From Riptortus pedestris (taxonomy: Eukaryota; Arthropoda; Insecta; Hemiptera; Alydidae): a DNA stretch of 64,000 bases. Location: contig CM032228.1 in the NCBI GenBank assembly GCA_019009955.1, forward strand, positions 100,189,001 to 100,253,000. The letters run 5' to 3'. Made by a program: the position numbers and the translations under genes. Position 1 is the first letter of the stretch; every line of letters starts with the position of its first letter. Shown here in pieces: positions 13,008 to 23,664 of the stretch. Below the pieces are notes generated by a model. That model worked only from the letters and a program-made list of their open reading frames with translations. It was not told the DNA's origin and ran no database searches.

Positions 13008-13578
13008 AGTCCGTCACGCATGGGCGGCGTTAACTAAGTAGATTTCCCACGTGTGTCATGTATTTGTATTTATCTCAAAAAGTAAAAGTTCAATGAGACT
13101 ATTAGCTGGTATTTGGACTTCAAATTAAGTGTTTCATAATGTAACAGCTTATTCTTAATATGATGAGTAGCAAAGGGGTTTTACTGAACGCCGAAAACTA
13201 CAAAATTCAAATATCTCCTTTAATACTAAAGAAGAGAATAAATCTATATAACAATATTTAGGGTATATTTTAATATTTTAAATAAAATTGGTATTATATA
13301 ATTTTTCGATCCGGCGTATAATAATGGAGATATTTTGAATTTTCAAGATTCTCCCCCTCTAAACCCCCTCCCACAGGTTCGATTTCAACCATTAGCGAAC
13401 TCGACCTATAGTTTTGTATGAAACGCTTATATATGGAGTTTGGTTACGATCAAATAAGAATTGCGACCGCTAGAGCGATAACAGACAAATATACACTCAC
13501 TCACTCACACACACATTTATATATGTATGTGTGTGTGATAAACGGATCTCATTTTCATTATCTCCTAGGTTGGATCGA
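13008..13578 (+). mobile_element. HINE-L copy, 3'-truncated
   Basis: 5' end AAAGTCCGTCACGCATGGGC, subterminal AAGTAGATTTCCCACGTG, core, CGCTAGAGCG box, and a mixed microsatellite ((ACTC)n, (CA)n, (TG)n, 13495-13538). The 3' module stops at GGTTGGATCGA and a 13-base G-run leads into an opposite-strand copy. Confidence 0.82.
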
Positions 13579-14238
13579 CCGGGGGGGGGGGGGTGAAAAT
13601 TCGAAAAATCTCCGTTACTATAAGTCGGATTGAAAAATTGTATAGAACCAATCTTATTGCAAATTAAATGATCTATAAGTTTTGTTCTATACATATTTTC
13701 TGTATCATGAAGATTAACCGAGATATTTAGATTTAATAGTTTTCAGCCTTTAGCAAACCCCAACTTCTACTCATGTTAAACTAACAATATTCGGTTATGT
13801 AATAAATCAAATGATTCGAAGCTTAAATTCCAAATATTGTTTTCAAGAGACCTTTATTATACGACATACATGAAAATATGTTCCACCCCCCCCCGTCTTA
13901 AGTTTTGGTCTACTTAAATTTGATTGATTGAGATAAAAATTATTCTGATTCATTATAAATTACAGTACTAGATATAGTAAATAGTTTTCAATCAAATTAA
14001 TATGTTATATTCTGATATATTTCAGTAATTGTTTTTCTTTCCAGTGAGAGTCGGGTTGGCAGACCTGTTTGTTTACATTTCAGACGCTTCCCGCCTGGAG
14101 GGGAAAGATTTCTTATTACCGTTTGTATTTTATTCACTTAATATTCAAGGTGGCGTTGTGTTACCAATATGTAGATTTATCTATTAAACTTCACGAGAGA
14201 AATCTGCTTAGTTTACGCAGCCCCTGCGTGACGGACTT
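13579..14238 (-). mobile_element. HINE-L copy, 3' end missing
   Basis: It begins in the core after the G-run (AAAATCTCCGTTACTATAAG), runs through the long form of the 5' region (about 300 bp more than in short copies, including TTACCGTTTGTATTTTATTC) and ends CGCAGCCCCTGCGTGACGGACTT. Confidence 0.82.
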
Positions 14239-14399
14239 TCATTGACTTTTTTTAGGAGCACGTGTAGCCAGACCAGGTGAAAATAAACATGGCTGAATTG
14301 AAATGGGAGGGTGTCACTAATCCTAAACCTCACGATGCGTCATAAGGAGCAATCATGGAAAGTGCTGTGTGAATATGGTGGTAAAGCTTATCAATGACT

Positions 14400-14660
14400 G
14401 ATATTTGTATTCTGCTGTAGAAATGACAATTGTGAAGGAATGTTGAAGAGTGTGGGAGCTATTGGAGAGGTGGCCCTGCAGCCGGTGACCTTGGATGCGG
14501 GCGACGGCCCCTCCCCACCACAGGCCGCCATACCATCCAGCTAGTCACCCCACCTCAACTCTTCACTCCTTACTCTTCAGTGACAACACATTCTTTTAGC
14601 ATTACACCTTACATACAACCATTACTTTTCTCCTCCCCCTCCCCCTTTGTCTCACACAGA
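14400..14660. other. Purine-to-pyrimidine GC island 5
   Basis: GAAGAGTGTGGGAGC, GGAGAGGTGG and GATGCGGGCGACGG left; CCCCTCCCCACCACAGG, CACCCCACC and CTCCCCCTCCCCC right. One of the clearest switches, near 14500. Confidence 0.65.
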
Positions 14661-14821
14661 GGTATTTATATCAGGATGAACACAATTTAAAAGAGTATGT
14701 AGATAGATTTAAGTATTATCACAAGGAGATATGCCTTACAGCGTGTCCCTCTATAATAGTCAATCGGATAGGAAAATGGTAATATTCCTTGCGTTATTAA
14801 TAAAGTAATTCCTAACAATTG

Positions 14822-15190
14822 GTGTTCTACAAATTTTATTTCGTAACTAAAATATTAACTATATTTATGTGTTTTCAGTCTTCAGTAAACCCCCACTTTT
14901 ACTCATGAAATGACTGTCAAAGTTGTTGTACGAAGTCTCATAGACAACTTAACTTTTAAGCCTTGTTTATAAAAGGTTCTTACTAACGCATAAATATAGA
15001 CCAGAAAGTGCAGATGTCGCCATAAGGCTTCACCTAATGCACATGGAGTCTGTATGTCATCATTGCACATGAGGATTCTGGTCATTTTACTCACCTCGGA
15101 AATACTGAAATTTTAAATTATTATTCTTTTTTTTTTTTTTTTCTTACTAGGGGAAAAGTAGAAACGTTTTTGAAAATCTGCTTAGTTTAC
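14822..15190 (-). mobile_element. HINE-L fragment, decayed
   Basis: Part of the core (TTCAGTCTTCAGTAAACCCCC at 14875) and a short 5'-module remnant (GAAAATCTGCTTAGTTTACA at 15172) flank unrelated sequence. It directly precedes the complete copy at 15200. Confidence 0.5.
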
Positions 15191-15199
15191 ATTACAAAA

Positions 15200-15646
15200 A
15201 AGTCCGTCACGCAGGGGCTGCGTTAACTAAGCAGATTTCCCACGTGCGTCACGTTTTTGCATTTAAAAGTTCAATAAGAAAAATATTTGGTATTTAAACG
15301 TCAAATAAAGTGCTTCATAACATAATGGAATATTGTTAATATGAGATGAGTAGGAGTGGGGGTTTACTGAAGACCGAAAACTAAAAAATGAAAATATCCC
15401 AGTTAATAATCAAGATAGTGAAAAAATGTACATAACATTTATAGAACATTAAATTTGAAATAAGAATAGTACTATACAATTTTTCGATCCGACGCATAAT
15501 AACGGTGATTCTCCCCCTCTAAATCCCCCCACCCTCCGGTCCGATTTCAGCCGTTAACGAATTTAACCTGTCTTTTTGTATAAAACGATTATATATCAAG
15601 TTTGGTAACGATGAGTTAAAAATTGCAACTGCTAGAGCGGTAACAG

Positions 15647-15719
<73 letters not shown>

Positions 15720-15850
15720 CACACACTTTTGAACAGACGTCATTTTCGTCATCTCCTGGATAGGATCGATGGACATTTGAAGAAAACTTTCGAAAATCGC
15801 ATCATGAGTACAACCTCAATAGCTGATTTCCCTTCAGGGAAATTTGCTAA
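15200..15850 (+). mobile_element. HINE-L, complete reference copy (about 650 bp)
   Basis: This copy shows the family plan best. The start is AAGTCCGTCACG. A small hairpin CGCAG-GGG-CTGCG follows, then the subterminal AAGCAGATTTCCCACGTG. The core contains ATCCGACGCATAATAACGG, the C-run/CTCTAAATCCCCCC box and the CTGCTAGAGCGGTAACAGA box. A (CA)n(TA)n microsatellite occupies 15650-15712. The 3' module (TTTTGAACAGACGTCATTTT, GATCGATGGACATTTGAAG) follows, then the terminal stem-loop AGCTGATTTCCCTTCAGGGAAATTTGCT and CTAA. Subterminal inverted repeats, an internal microsatellite and a 3' stem-loop match Helentron-associated (HINE, DINE-1/INE-1-type) elements. No ORF is credible. Confidence 0.85.
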
Positions 15851-15861
15851 AAAAGTCATGT

Positions 15862-15986
15862 TATATATAATTTTGAACGGAATTAAATTCGTCATGTCTT
15901 AGGAAATATCGACGAACACAACAATTTTGTTTTGAAAACCCCGTCATATGTAGTAGAACCTCCTCAACAGTGTTCAGTGAAATCTG
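15862..15986 (+). mobile_element. HINE-L 3'-module fragment
   Basis: Begins ATAATTTTGAACGGAATTAA and follows the 3' module with many changes, ending in a decayed hairpin (AGTGAAATCTGATAA). It lies immediately after a complete copy. Confidence 0.6.
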
Positions 15987-16017
15987 ATAAAACACCAAGC
16001 CATTGGTTGTCAAGTAA

Positions 16018-16472
16018 TACAGAACTCTTGGTTTTCATACGAGTACATAATGTTTGTTGTACCGTGGAATAGATCAAAAGTCGTTAAGGTGCTATAAATA
16101 TTGAATAATTACATCTAAATCTAATCTCACATAAAATAGCTATTATCAATATTAAAATTAGGAGGGAGAAATTCTGTGGTAAAATGTTATTTTACATTAG
16201 TATGTCGATATCAGTAAAGTATTGTTGATTGTAGCTTTCTCAAGTTTATAATGTGTTATAAAAACGAACGGAGTCAAATCTCAGATAAGTTTAACCTCCA
16301 CATTGGTTTTCAGTCTTCAAATGTCTGTCTTTAGAATATACATCATAGATTTGACTTTAGATAGAAACCGTATTTATCCTCCATGGGATTAATTGTGATA
16401 TTTGTTAATGAAAAGCACCATAATTATTCATTCCCTAATGATTTCTCAGGCGATCCCGGGTACTTTACCTAG
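16018..16472 (+). mobile_element. Second Helitron-like family, 3' part ('family C')
   Basis: It contains a block also found at 10033-10340, 12703-13003 and 17154-17265 (landmarks AAATCTCAGATAAGTTTAACC and CATCATAGATTTGACTTT). It ends with a GC-rich hairpin-like stretch (CAGGCGATCCCGGG) and CTAG at 16469-16472, like the Helitron 3' ends elsewhere in the window, so it is probably another non-autonomous Helitron. The 5' end is not identified. A hAT-like terminus starts at 16473. Confidence 0.55.
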
Positions 16473-17010
16473 GAAAGTTGGGCAAAATTGTAATTACAAT
16501 TACATGTTATAAAACTAACGATTAGTTGAAATATAGTTACAACTACAACTACCAATGTAATTAGTAATTGATAATGGGCAACTACATTTTTTAACTAAAG
16601 TAATTGTAATTACTTATTTGGGTAGTTACTTTAAAAAACTGAAGTAGTTGAGGCTGTTAAGAAATAACTACATCCATTGTCTTTATATTCAAAATTGTAT
16701 TATATTACATATACTGCATTATTGTAATAACTGAAAATAATTTTAATGCAAATAAATGAAAACTGACGAGAAAGAATACGTAAATTCCTTTTTATATTTT
16801 CCCAAGTCGAATGAAATTAAATAATACTTTAAAATTTAAACAACTTAGCTATTAAAATTAATCTTAACTCAGAATTTCTGTCAGACAGGCTATTTGATTT
16901 TGGGGCGTTTGCAATCGAGACAAAAGAAAATAATCGCTATACTGTTCAATTCCAAAAAATAAAAAGTTCTCGTCCTCACGATCACTTTCACTGCCACTCA
17001 TTGTGATTTG
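16473..17010 (-). mobile_element. hAT-like transposon relic
   Basis: The left end reads GAAAGTTGGGCAAAATTG followed by runs of TAATTGTAATTACA-type sequence, characteristic of hAT termini. On the minus strand an ATG at about 17000 opens a short acidic, Ser-rich N-terminal-like peptide (MSGSESDREDENFLFFG) that soon decays. This suggests that one end plus the start of a transposase-like ORF are left. The opposite TIR and an 8-bp TSD were not found. Superfamily assignment rests on terminus style only. Confidence 0.45.
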
Positions 17011-17153
17011 TTTAAAAAATCTTTTCGTTGCCTAGGACTGTTGACGGATATAGAAGACAGACCTGGAGTGTCCTCTACAGGACAAGAGGTGTTCCCCGGA
17101 ACAAGAGAGTGTGCTGATAGGGAGCGCCCACCTTCAGTTAAGCAGAAAAGAAT

Positions 17154-17265
17154 TATGAATAAGAATGGAACCAAATCTCAGATAAATTTAACCTCCACAT
17201 TGGTTTTCAGTCTTCAAATGTCTGTATTTAGAATATACATCATAGATTTGGCTTTTAATAGAATA
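17154..17265 (+). repeat. Family C fragment
   Basis: A short copy of the family C block (AAATCTCAGATAAATTTAACC through CATCATAGATTTGGCTTTT). It lies just beyond the hAT relic that follows the C copy at 16018-16472. Confidence 0.6.
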
Positions 17266-19143
17266 CACAGACTACAGTTGTGTAACCTGATATAACATTT
17301 GTATTAAGAGCTTAAGCAATGAGGCCAAATAACATACTTTTTTTATTTTAAAAGTTAAGAGAACTTATAATGTTATGTGCCACCATTTTATTATTAATCA
17401 CTAGAAGGTGAAAACAATGAACAATTATTTTGCCGTTGAGAAAAATGAGCAATTTCAAACTTACACTACTTCAAACTTATACACATTTCTTTTGATGTTA
17501 AAGTGATATAACGTCAAATGGGGCATTAAAACTCTGAGTTTGTCTTCCCAATAAACAAACATTAGGAAACTCGTGTCTTTAAGTAACGAATACAAAATGA
17601 TTTCGAATTCGCTTGCACTAAAGATACTTGTTATACACTGAATTCTAAATTAAAAACGTTTCCCATAAACAATTGGGGTCATCATGTGAGCTGAAAGAAT
17701 GATTTCGATTCCAACAGCATTTCTTATAATTGAGAAACCTCATGACTATAGGTAGTGGCAAAGACGAGATAGTACGTATTACGGTGTTACGATAGGAGTA
17801 TGATGGAAATGATTTTCGTAATGATTGGGCGACTGGGTCTTTACGAATTATTAGAGAATGCCAAAAGTCAATTTCCGTTGTTAATATCCATGATTTACAG
17901 TGCCTAAGGAAAGTACTTAAAAATACTCCCTGAAGTTTGCATAGAAATTGGCTTCTAGCCGGTAACAAAAAAATGTGGCAGTCCTACCATTGCCCAGAAG
18001 AGCCTCATGGTAAGCAGTTATTGACTGTATTGTAATCACTTGAAAATGATTTTTTTTATTATAAATATTAAAATTATAAAGGTCACACCGCATAGTGTTA
18101 AAAAAGGCTTGCAGAATTATAAGTAAAACATAACAAATAGAACTGAGTCAATACAGAATCTCCAGGATTTTTAATTTCTGCTTTTGCAACAACTGCTTCT
18201 GGATCATTCCTCTCATCTTTATTGTATTAGAAGAGTTTATACTTTTTTCTAAGTTAGTTTACATTATTTTCCTCTTATTCCATAGCAATGCTTCCTAATG
18301 TATCCTCTCCTTTAAATTAGTTCTTATAAACCGAAACAACTTCAACTTCGCACAATTGATTTAAGAATGTTTTTCTAGCGTCCTTAAATATATTGGATAC
18401 ATTTATTTCTATTTTTGAAAATATACTCTTCAGTAAAAAATAACAGGAGCAACAACTCTAAAATATTTGACCAGTAAATGAAATACAAGGTGAGGAGAAC
18501 AATTACGACAAAAATAGCGACGATTCCCCTTCCATATCCAAGAAATGTTTGTTTTGGATAGGATCCACATCAAGAAGGCGACACACATTGCTTTTTGACC
18601 CAATAATTTATGTACGAATTGAGACCAAATGTTTGTCCAACGGGCACTCAAGATTCTTTTCGAACACACAAAAGGATGATGTTAAGGATTATAGTGGCAA
18701 GGCCCAATTGTGTGAGATACAGCAGTGAAGGTATGTGCTACAGGTTTAGTATTCATCTAAAACCTATCAATGATATAACAACGAAAGTCAATGGCTACAT
18801 AATGAGTTTACTAATTCTTCTTTGGTAAAATTATTTGATTGAATTAGCCGTTAAATTAATATTTGAATGTGCTTTATGGTTCTTATTTTCAACAGATAAA
18901 TGATACATAATTAGCGCGATAATTAATTATAGCGAAAAAAACATTTATATTTTTTGGACTAAAGTTATGGTGGTCAACAAAAGTTATTTTGGTTTGTTTA
19001 GGCATTGATATCAGTATTATAGAATAATATGCAATTTATAGAACTAAGGCTTATCTGCAGGTTTCCCGTCTTCAATTTGTTTCCACAGCCCACTCGGTAA
19101 ACCAATATGACGACTAAGGATGGAAACAATTTTATATTAAAAA
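17266..19143. other. Gene-free region before the Helitron trimer
   Basis: ORFs of 107 codons (17645-17968, -) and 79 codons (18430-18669, -) occur but match no motif that I recognise and lack splice or start context. No repeat copies are seen. Confidence 0.45.
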
Positions 19144-20087
19144 CTAGCTCAAATACCCGGCTTCGCTCGGGAATTCATTTGAGGCTGAATGGTGATGGTA
19201 TATTTTTGGCAAGGCTTTATTTTGCACAATATTTTGACATTTACCCGTCCCAGTGTTTAGGGGTAACACCCGTCGTTTCTGGGGATTTGTTAATAATAAA
19301 ATTAATTTGTTATGTAAGACTTCACTGTCCTGCATATTGTCATATTTCCCGTTTCTTGTGCATTATGCATAGATTTGAATTATTAAGGAGAAAATATTGA
19401 CATACATTTGAATTAATTGTTAGCAAATTTCTATAACTAACAAAATAAACAACTTTTGTTATGTGCATATTTGCCGAAGTCCCAATAGGAAATCACTATT
19501 ATTAATTTCAGGCCTCCCTTATAACCCCCACTCCTGCCCGTCCCTAGAAATGTTAGTATGGCTTATTATAGTATAAGGAAGGCGTTCGTGCTAATACAGA
19601 TACTGAGTGTTTTATTTAGTTCGGTTGAGTCTGTTGTGCCAAATAAAATTGTTGACTCCCGCTATAATTTTTAGCGTATAACGCATTTAAACTTCGGTAT
19701 ACGACGAAAGTGTATATAACAAAAGTTACTCTAAATAACCAAATAAACAACTTTTGTTATGTACATATTTGCCGAAAAACCAATAGAAAACGAAATATCG
19801 CTATTTTTAATTTCAGGCTTCCCCTATAACCCCCACTCCTTTTCGTCTCAGAGAAAATTAATATAGCCTAAAGTCTAAGTTGGGTTAGCAGTAATATACA
19901 TACCAAGTTTCATAAAATTCGGTCCAGCCGTTTATGCGTGAAAAGGTAACAAACAAACAAACAAACAAACATACACGAAAGAAACCAAATGCAGATATGG
20001 TGTCTATGACATGTGAAACGAAAAGTTATCGCGAAATTTCGCGAAAAAAATCAATGTACAGACAGAGGTTACAATTTTATATATATA
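19144..20087 (-). mobile_element. Non-autonomous Helitron, unit 1 of a head-to-tail trimer
   Basis: Read on the minus strand, the 3' end is the hairpin GAGCGAAGCCGGG followed by CTAG at 19147-19144, with flanking T (A at 19143 on +). The 5' end has the family start (TATATATAAAATTGTAACC) but lacks the terminal TC and runs directly into the CTAG of the next unit at 20088. It contains about two copies of the ~290-bp internal repeat and no coding capacity. Confidence 0.85.
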
Positions 20088-21349
20088 CTAGCACAGATAC
20101 CCGGCTTCGCCCGGGAATTGATTTGAGGCTGAATGGTGATGGTATATTTTTGGCAAGGCTTTACCTAGCACAATATTTTGACATTTACCCGTCCCAGTGT
20201 TTAGGGTTAATACCCATCATTGCTGTGGATTTGTTAATAATAAAATAATTTTATTATGTAAGACTTCACTGTCCTCCATATTGTCATATTTCCCGTCTCC
20301 TGTGCATTAAGCATAGATTTGAATTATTAATGAGAAAATATTGACATACATTTGAATCATTTTTTTCATTTGAGGTACCTGGTAGTTCATATTGAAAAGA
20401 AGTGTTGAGCAAATTTCTCTAAATAACAAAATAAACAACTTTTGTTATGTGCATATTTGCCAAAACCCCAAGAGGAAATCACTATTTTTAATTTCAGGCC
20501 TCCCTTATAACCCCCACTCCTGCCCGTCCCTAGAAATGTTGGTATGGCTTATTATAAGGAAGGCGTTAGTGCTAATACACATACTGAGTTTGGTTTAGTT
20601 CGGTTGAGTCTTTTGTGCCAAATAAAATTGTTGACTCCCGCTATAATTTTTAGCGTAAAACGCCTTTATACTTCGGTATACGGCGATAGTGCATATAAAA
20701 AAAGTTTCTCTAAATAACAAAATAAACAACTTTTGTTATGTGCATATTTGCCAAAAATGCAATAGGAAACGAAATATCACTATTATTAATTTCAGGCCTC
20801 CCTTACAACCCCTACTCCTGCCCGTCCCTAGAAATGTTCGTATGGCTTATTATAAGGAAGGCTTTAGTGCTAATTCACATACCGAGTTTGGTTTAGTTCG
20901 GTTGAGTCTTTTGTGCCAAATAAAATTGTGGACTCCCGCTATGGTTTTTAGCGTATAACTCATTTATACTTCCGTATACGGCAAAAGTGAATATAACAAA
21001 AGTTACTCTAAATTACAAAATAAACAACTTTTGTCATGGGCATATTTGCTGAAAAAGCAATAGGAAACGAAATATCGCTATATTTAATTTCAGGCCTCCC
21101 TTATAACCCCCTCTCCTGTTCGTCTCAGAGAATATTAGTATAGCCTAAAGTCTAAGTTGGGCTAGTAGTAATATACATACCAAGTTTCATAGTATTCGGT
21201 TCAGCCTTTTATGCGTGAAAAGGTAACAAACAAATAAACAAACAAACAGACACCAAAGAAACAAAATGCAGTTATGGTGTCTATGACATGTGAAACGAAA
21301 AGTTATCGTGAAATTTCGCGAAAAAAATCAATGTACAGACAGAGGTTAC

Positions 21350-21408
<59 letters not shown>
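20088..21408 (-). mobile_element. Non-autonomous Helitron, unit 2 of the trimer
   Basis: The minus-strand 3' end is the hairpin CCCGGGCGAAGCCGGG, then CTAG at 20091-20088. The 5' end is TC (21408-21407) followed by a (TA)n expansion of about 50 bp. The TC touches the CTAG of unit 3 with no base between them. It has about three internal tandem units, each with the AACAAAAGTT/AACTTTTGTT inverted repeat. No coding region. Confidence 0.88.
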
Positions 21409-21409
<1 letters not shown>

Positions 21410-23479
21410 TAGCTCAGATACCCGGCTTCGCCCGGGAATTGATTTGAGGCTGAATGGTGATGGTATTTTTTTGGCAAGGCTTTAATTTGCAAATATTTTG
21501 ACATTTACCCGTCCCAGTGTTTAGGGTTAATACCCGTTGTTGGCATTTGTTAATAATAAAATTAATTTTTTATGTAAGTCTTCACTGTCCTCCAAATTGT
21601 CATATTTCCCGTCTCTTGTGCATTATGCATAGATTTCAGTTATTCCCGCTTTAGTTTATAGTGTATATCTCGTTTATACTTTGTTAAAAGACAAAAATGA
21701 ATATGACAAAAGTTACTCTAAATAACAAAATAAACAACTTTTGTTATGTTCATATTTGCCGAAAAACGAATAGAAAACGAAATACCACTATTTTTAAATT
21801 CAGGCATCTCTCACAACCCCCACTCCTGCCCGTCCCATGAAATGATGGTATGGCTTGTTATAATGAAAGCGTTAGTGCTAATACTCATACCGAGTTTTAT
21901 TTATTTTGGTTGGGTCTTTTGTCCCAAATAAAATTGTTCACTTCCGCTATAGGTTTTAGCGTATATCTCGTTTATAATTCGGTATACGAAAAAAGTGTAT
22001 ATAACAAAAGTTACTCTAAATAACAAAATAAACAACTTTTGTTATGTTTATATTTGCCAAGAAAACAATAGGAAACGAAATACCGCTATATTTATTTTCT
22101 GGCCTCCCTTATAACCCCCACTCCTGCCCGTCCCTAGAAATGTTGGTATGGCTTGTTATAATAAAGGCCTTAGTCCTAATACACGTACCGAGTTTTATTT
22201 AGTTCGGTTGATTCTTTTGTGCCAAATAAAATTGATGACTCCCGCTATAATTTTTAGCCCATAACTCATTTATATTTAGGTATAAGAAGAAAGTGTACAT
22301 AACAAAAGTTACTCTAAATAATAAAATAAATAACTTTTACATCACTCTGATGCGAAAGTAGTTACTTTCGCTACCGTATGTAAGTATGGAAAGTGGGTCT
22401 TTTTATAATAACTTGAAACAGCTGTTCTCTTTCCCACTCTAGGGAGGGAAAGAACTTTTCCCTCCCTTTAATGAAGTTACAGTTTCTAACGCTAGGTTAC
22501 GCTAGCGTTTCGATTCGAAAAACGATTTACATTTTAGTTATTTTAAAGCACTAAAGATATTATTGGTCGATTACTTATCATTAGAAAATATAATTACACT
22601 AATTTAACTTAGTTTTATTATAAAACTCGTTTATGTCATTTAAAAGAGTTCTGTATAAATCCAAATTTGTGACATTGTTGTCATTTGTTATCAACTAATC
22701 GATTGTCGCAGCTACATCTCATGTTTACAAACCACTTATTTTATTTATACAAAATGGCTGGGAGCATACCAGAAAATTTAATGAAGGAAGCCACTAAAAT
22801 TGTTGAGTTGTAAATGTTTGAATTTGTTATAAATTTACTTCAAATAATAAAGAATTGTGTTTGAAAGTGTTATTAAAGTTATGTTACTTGCATCAGGTTA
22901 GTGCTCTAAATCAGCTGTTCAGAAATAATCGATACTACAGAATGCAAAACAAATCATTTAATATGATAATACTTAATAATTACGAGTTTAAATTATATTT
23001 CGCATTTTTTGCCTCGTGATGTAAAGTATCGTTCATAACTCGGGCGGAAAGTGAGTTTCCAATGCTCGATCTAATTTCCAGCCTCGGCTGTAAAACACGA
23101 TCTCGCATAGGAAACAGTCACTTTCCGCCCTTGTAATGAAATATACTATTGTTATGTTCATATTTGCCGAAAAAACAATAGGAAACGAAATATCGCTATT
23201 TTTAATTTCAGGCCTCCCTTATAACCCCACTCCTGTTGTTCTTAGAGAATATTAGTATAGCCTAAAGTCTAAGTTGGGTTAGTAGTAATATACATACCAA
23301 GTTTCATAAAATTCGGTTCAGCCGTTTATGCGTGAAAAGGTAACAAACAAACAAACATACACGAAAGAAACAAAATGCAGATATGGTGTCTATGACATGT
23401 GAAACGAAAAGTTATCGTGAAATTTCGCGAAAAAAATCAATGTACAGACAGAGGTTACAATTTTATATATATATATAGA
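21409..23479 (-). mobile_element. Non-autonomous Helitron, unit 3 of the trimer, with a passenger segment
   Basis: The minus-strand 3' hairpin and CTAG are at 21412-21409. The 5' TC is at 23479-23478 and is flanked by A on the minus strand (T at 23480 on +). It has about three internal repeat units. Near 22340 the repeat unit is broken and resumes near 23147, so roughly 0.8 kb of non-repeat DNA is carried inside. Confidence 0.88.
22340..23147. other. Passenger segment inside Helitron unit 3
   Basis: This interrupts an internal repeat unit between ...AACTTTTA and TTGTTATGTTC... . Its left edge has the palindrome GCGAAAGTAGTTACTTTCGC (22352-22371). Its right edge has a long stem: GGGCGGAAAGTGA near 23042 pairs with TCACTTTCCGCCC ending at 23130. 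In the middle, at 22753, an ATG in a plausible context opens 19 codons (MAGSIPENLMKEATKIVEL) followed by an AATAAAG. It has no TSD or TIR that I can see. It may be host DNA captured by the Helitron or a foldback element; function unknown. Confidence 0.5.
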
Positions 23480-23494
23480 TTAGAAAATTTATAA

Positions 23495-23664
23495 AGTGTA
23501 TTTGTTGTTTTTATTTATTAGAACCTAAGGCAAGTCGGGACGAGTTATCAACAGGAGTAAAGGATTTTTGCCACTAAATTCTTGTGGCCCCCACGGAAAT
23601 CGAATTCACGACTAAGTAGTGTTTTAGGGCCAAATTGACGCACATGGCTAACCATAGCACCGGA
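23495..23664 (-). mobile_element. tRNA-derived SINE
   Basis: On the minus strand CCGGTGCTATGGTTAGCCAT is an A-box-bearing head, GTGAATTCGATTTCC a B box, and the body (TAACTCGTCCCGACTTGCC) ends A/T-rich. It starts 16 bp after the Helitron trimer. Confidence 0.6.

Noticed and set aside
15519..15776. 85-codon minus-strand ORF with runs of Ile-Tyr and Val-Cys
   Set aside because: It reads through the (CA)n(TA)n microsatellite of a HINE-L copy, so the peptide is a translation of simple repeats.
17645..17968. 107-codon minus-strand ORF
   Set aside because: No recognisable motif, no repeat of it in the window, no splice or start support, and a biased composition rich in Ser, Leu and Arg.
18430..18828. 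Overlapping ORFs on both strands (79 codons - and 72 codons +)
   Set aside because: They look somewhat protein-like, but no family or conserved residues could be named and both strands are open at once, so neither can be preferred.
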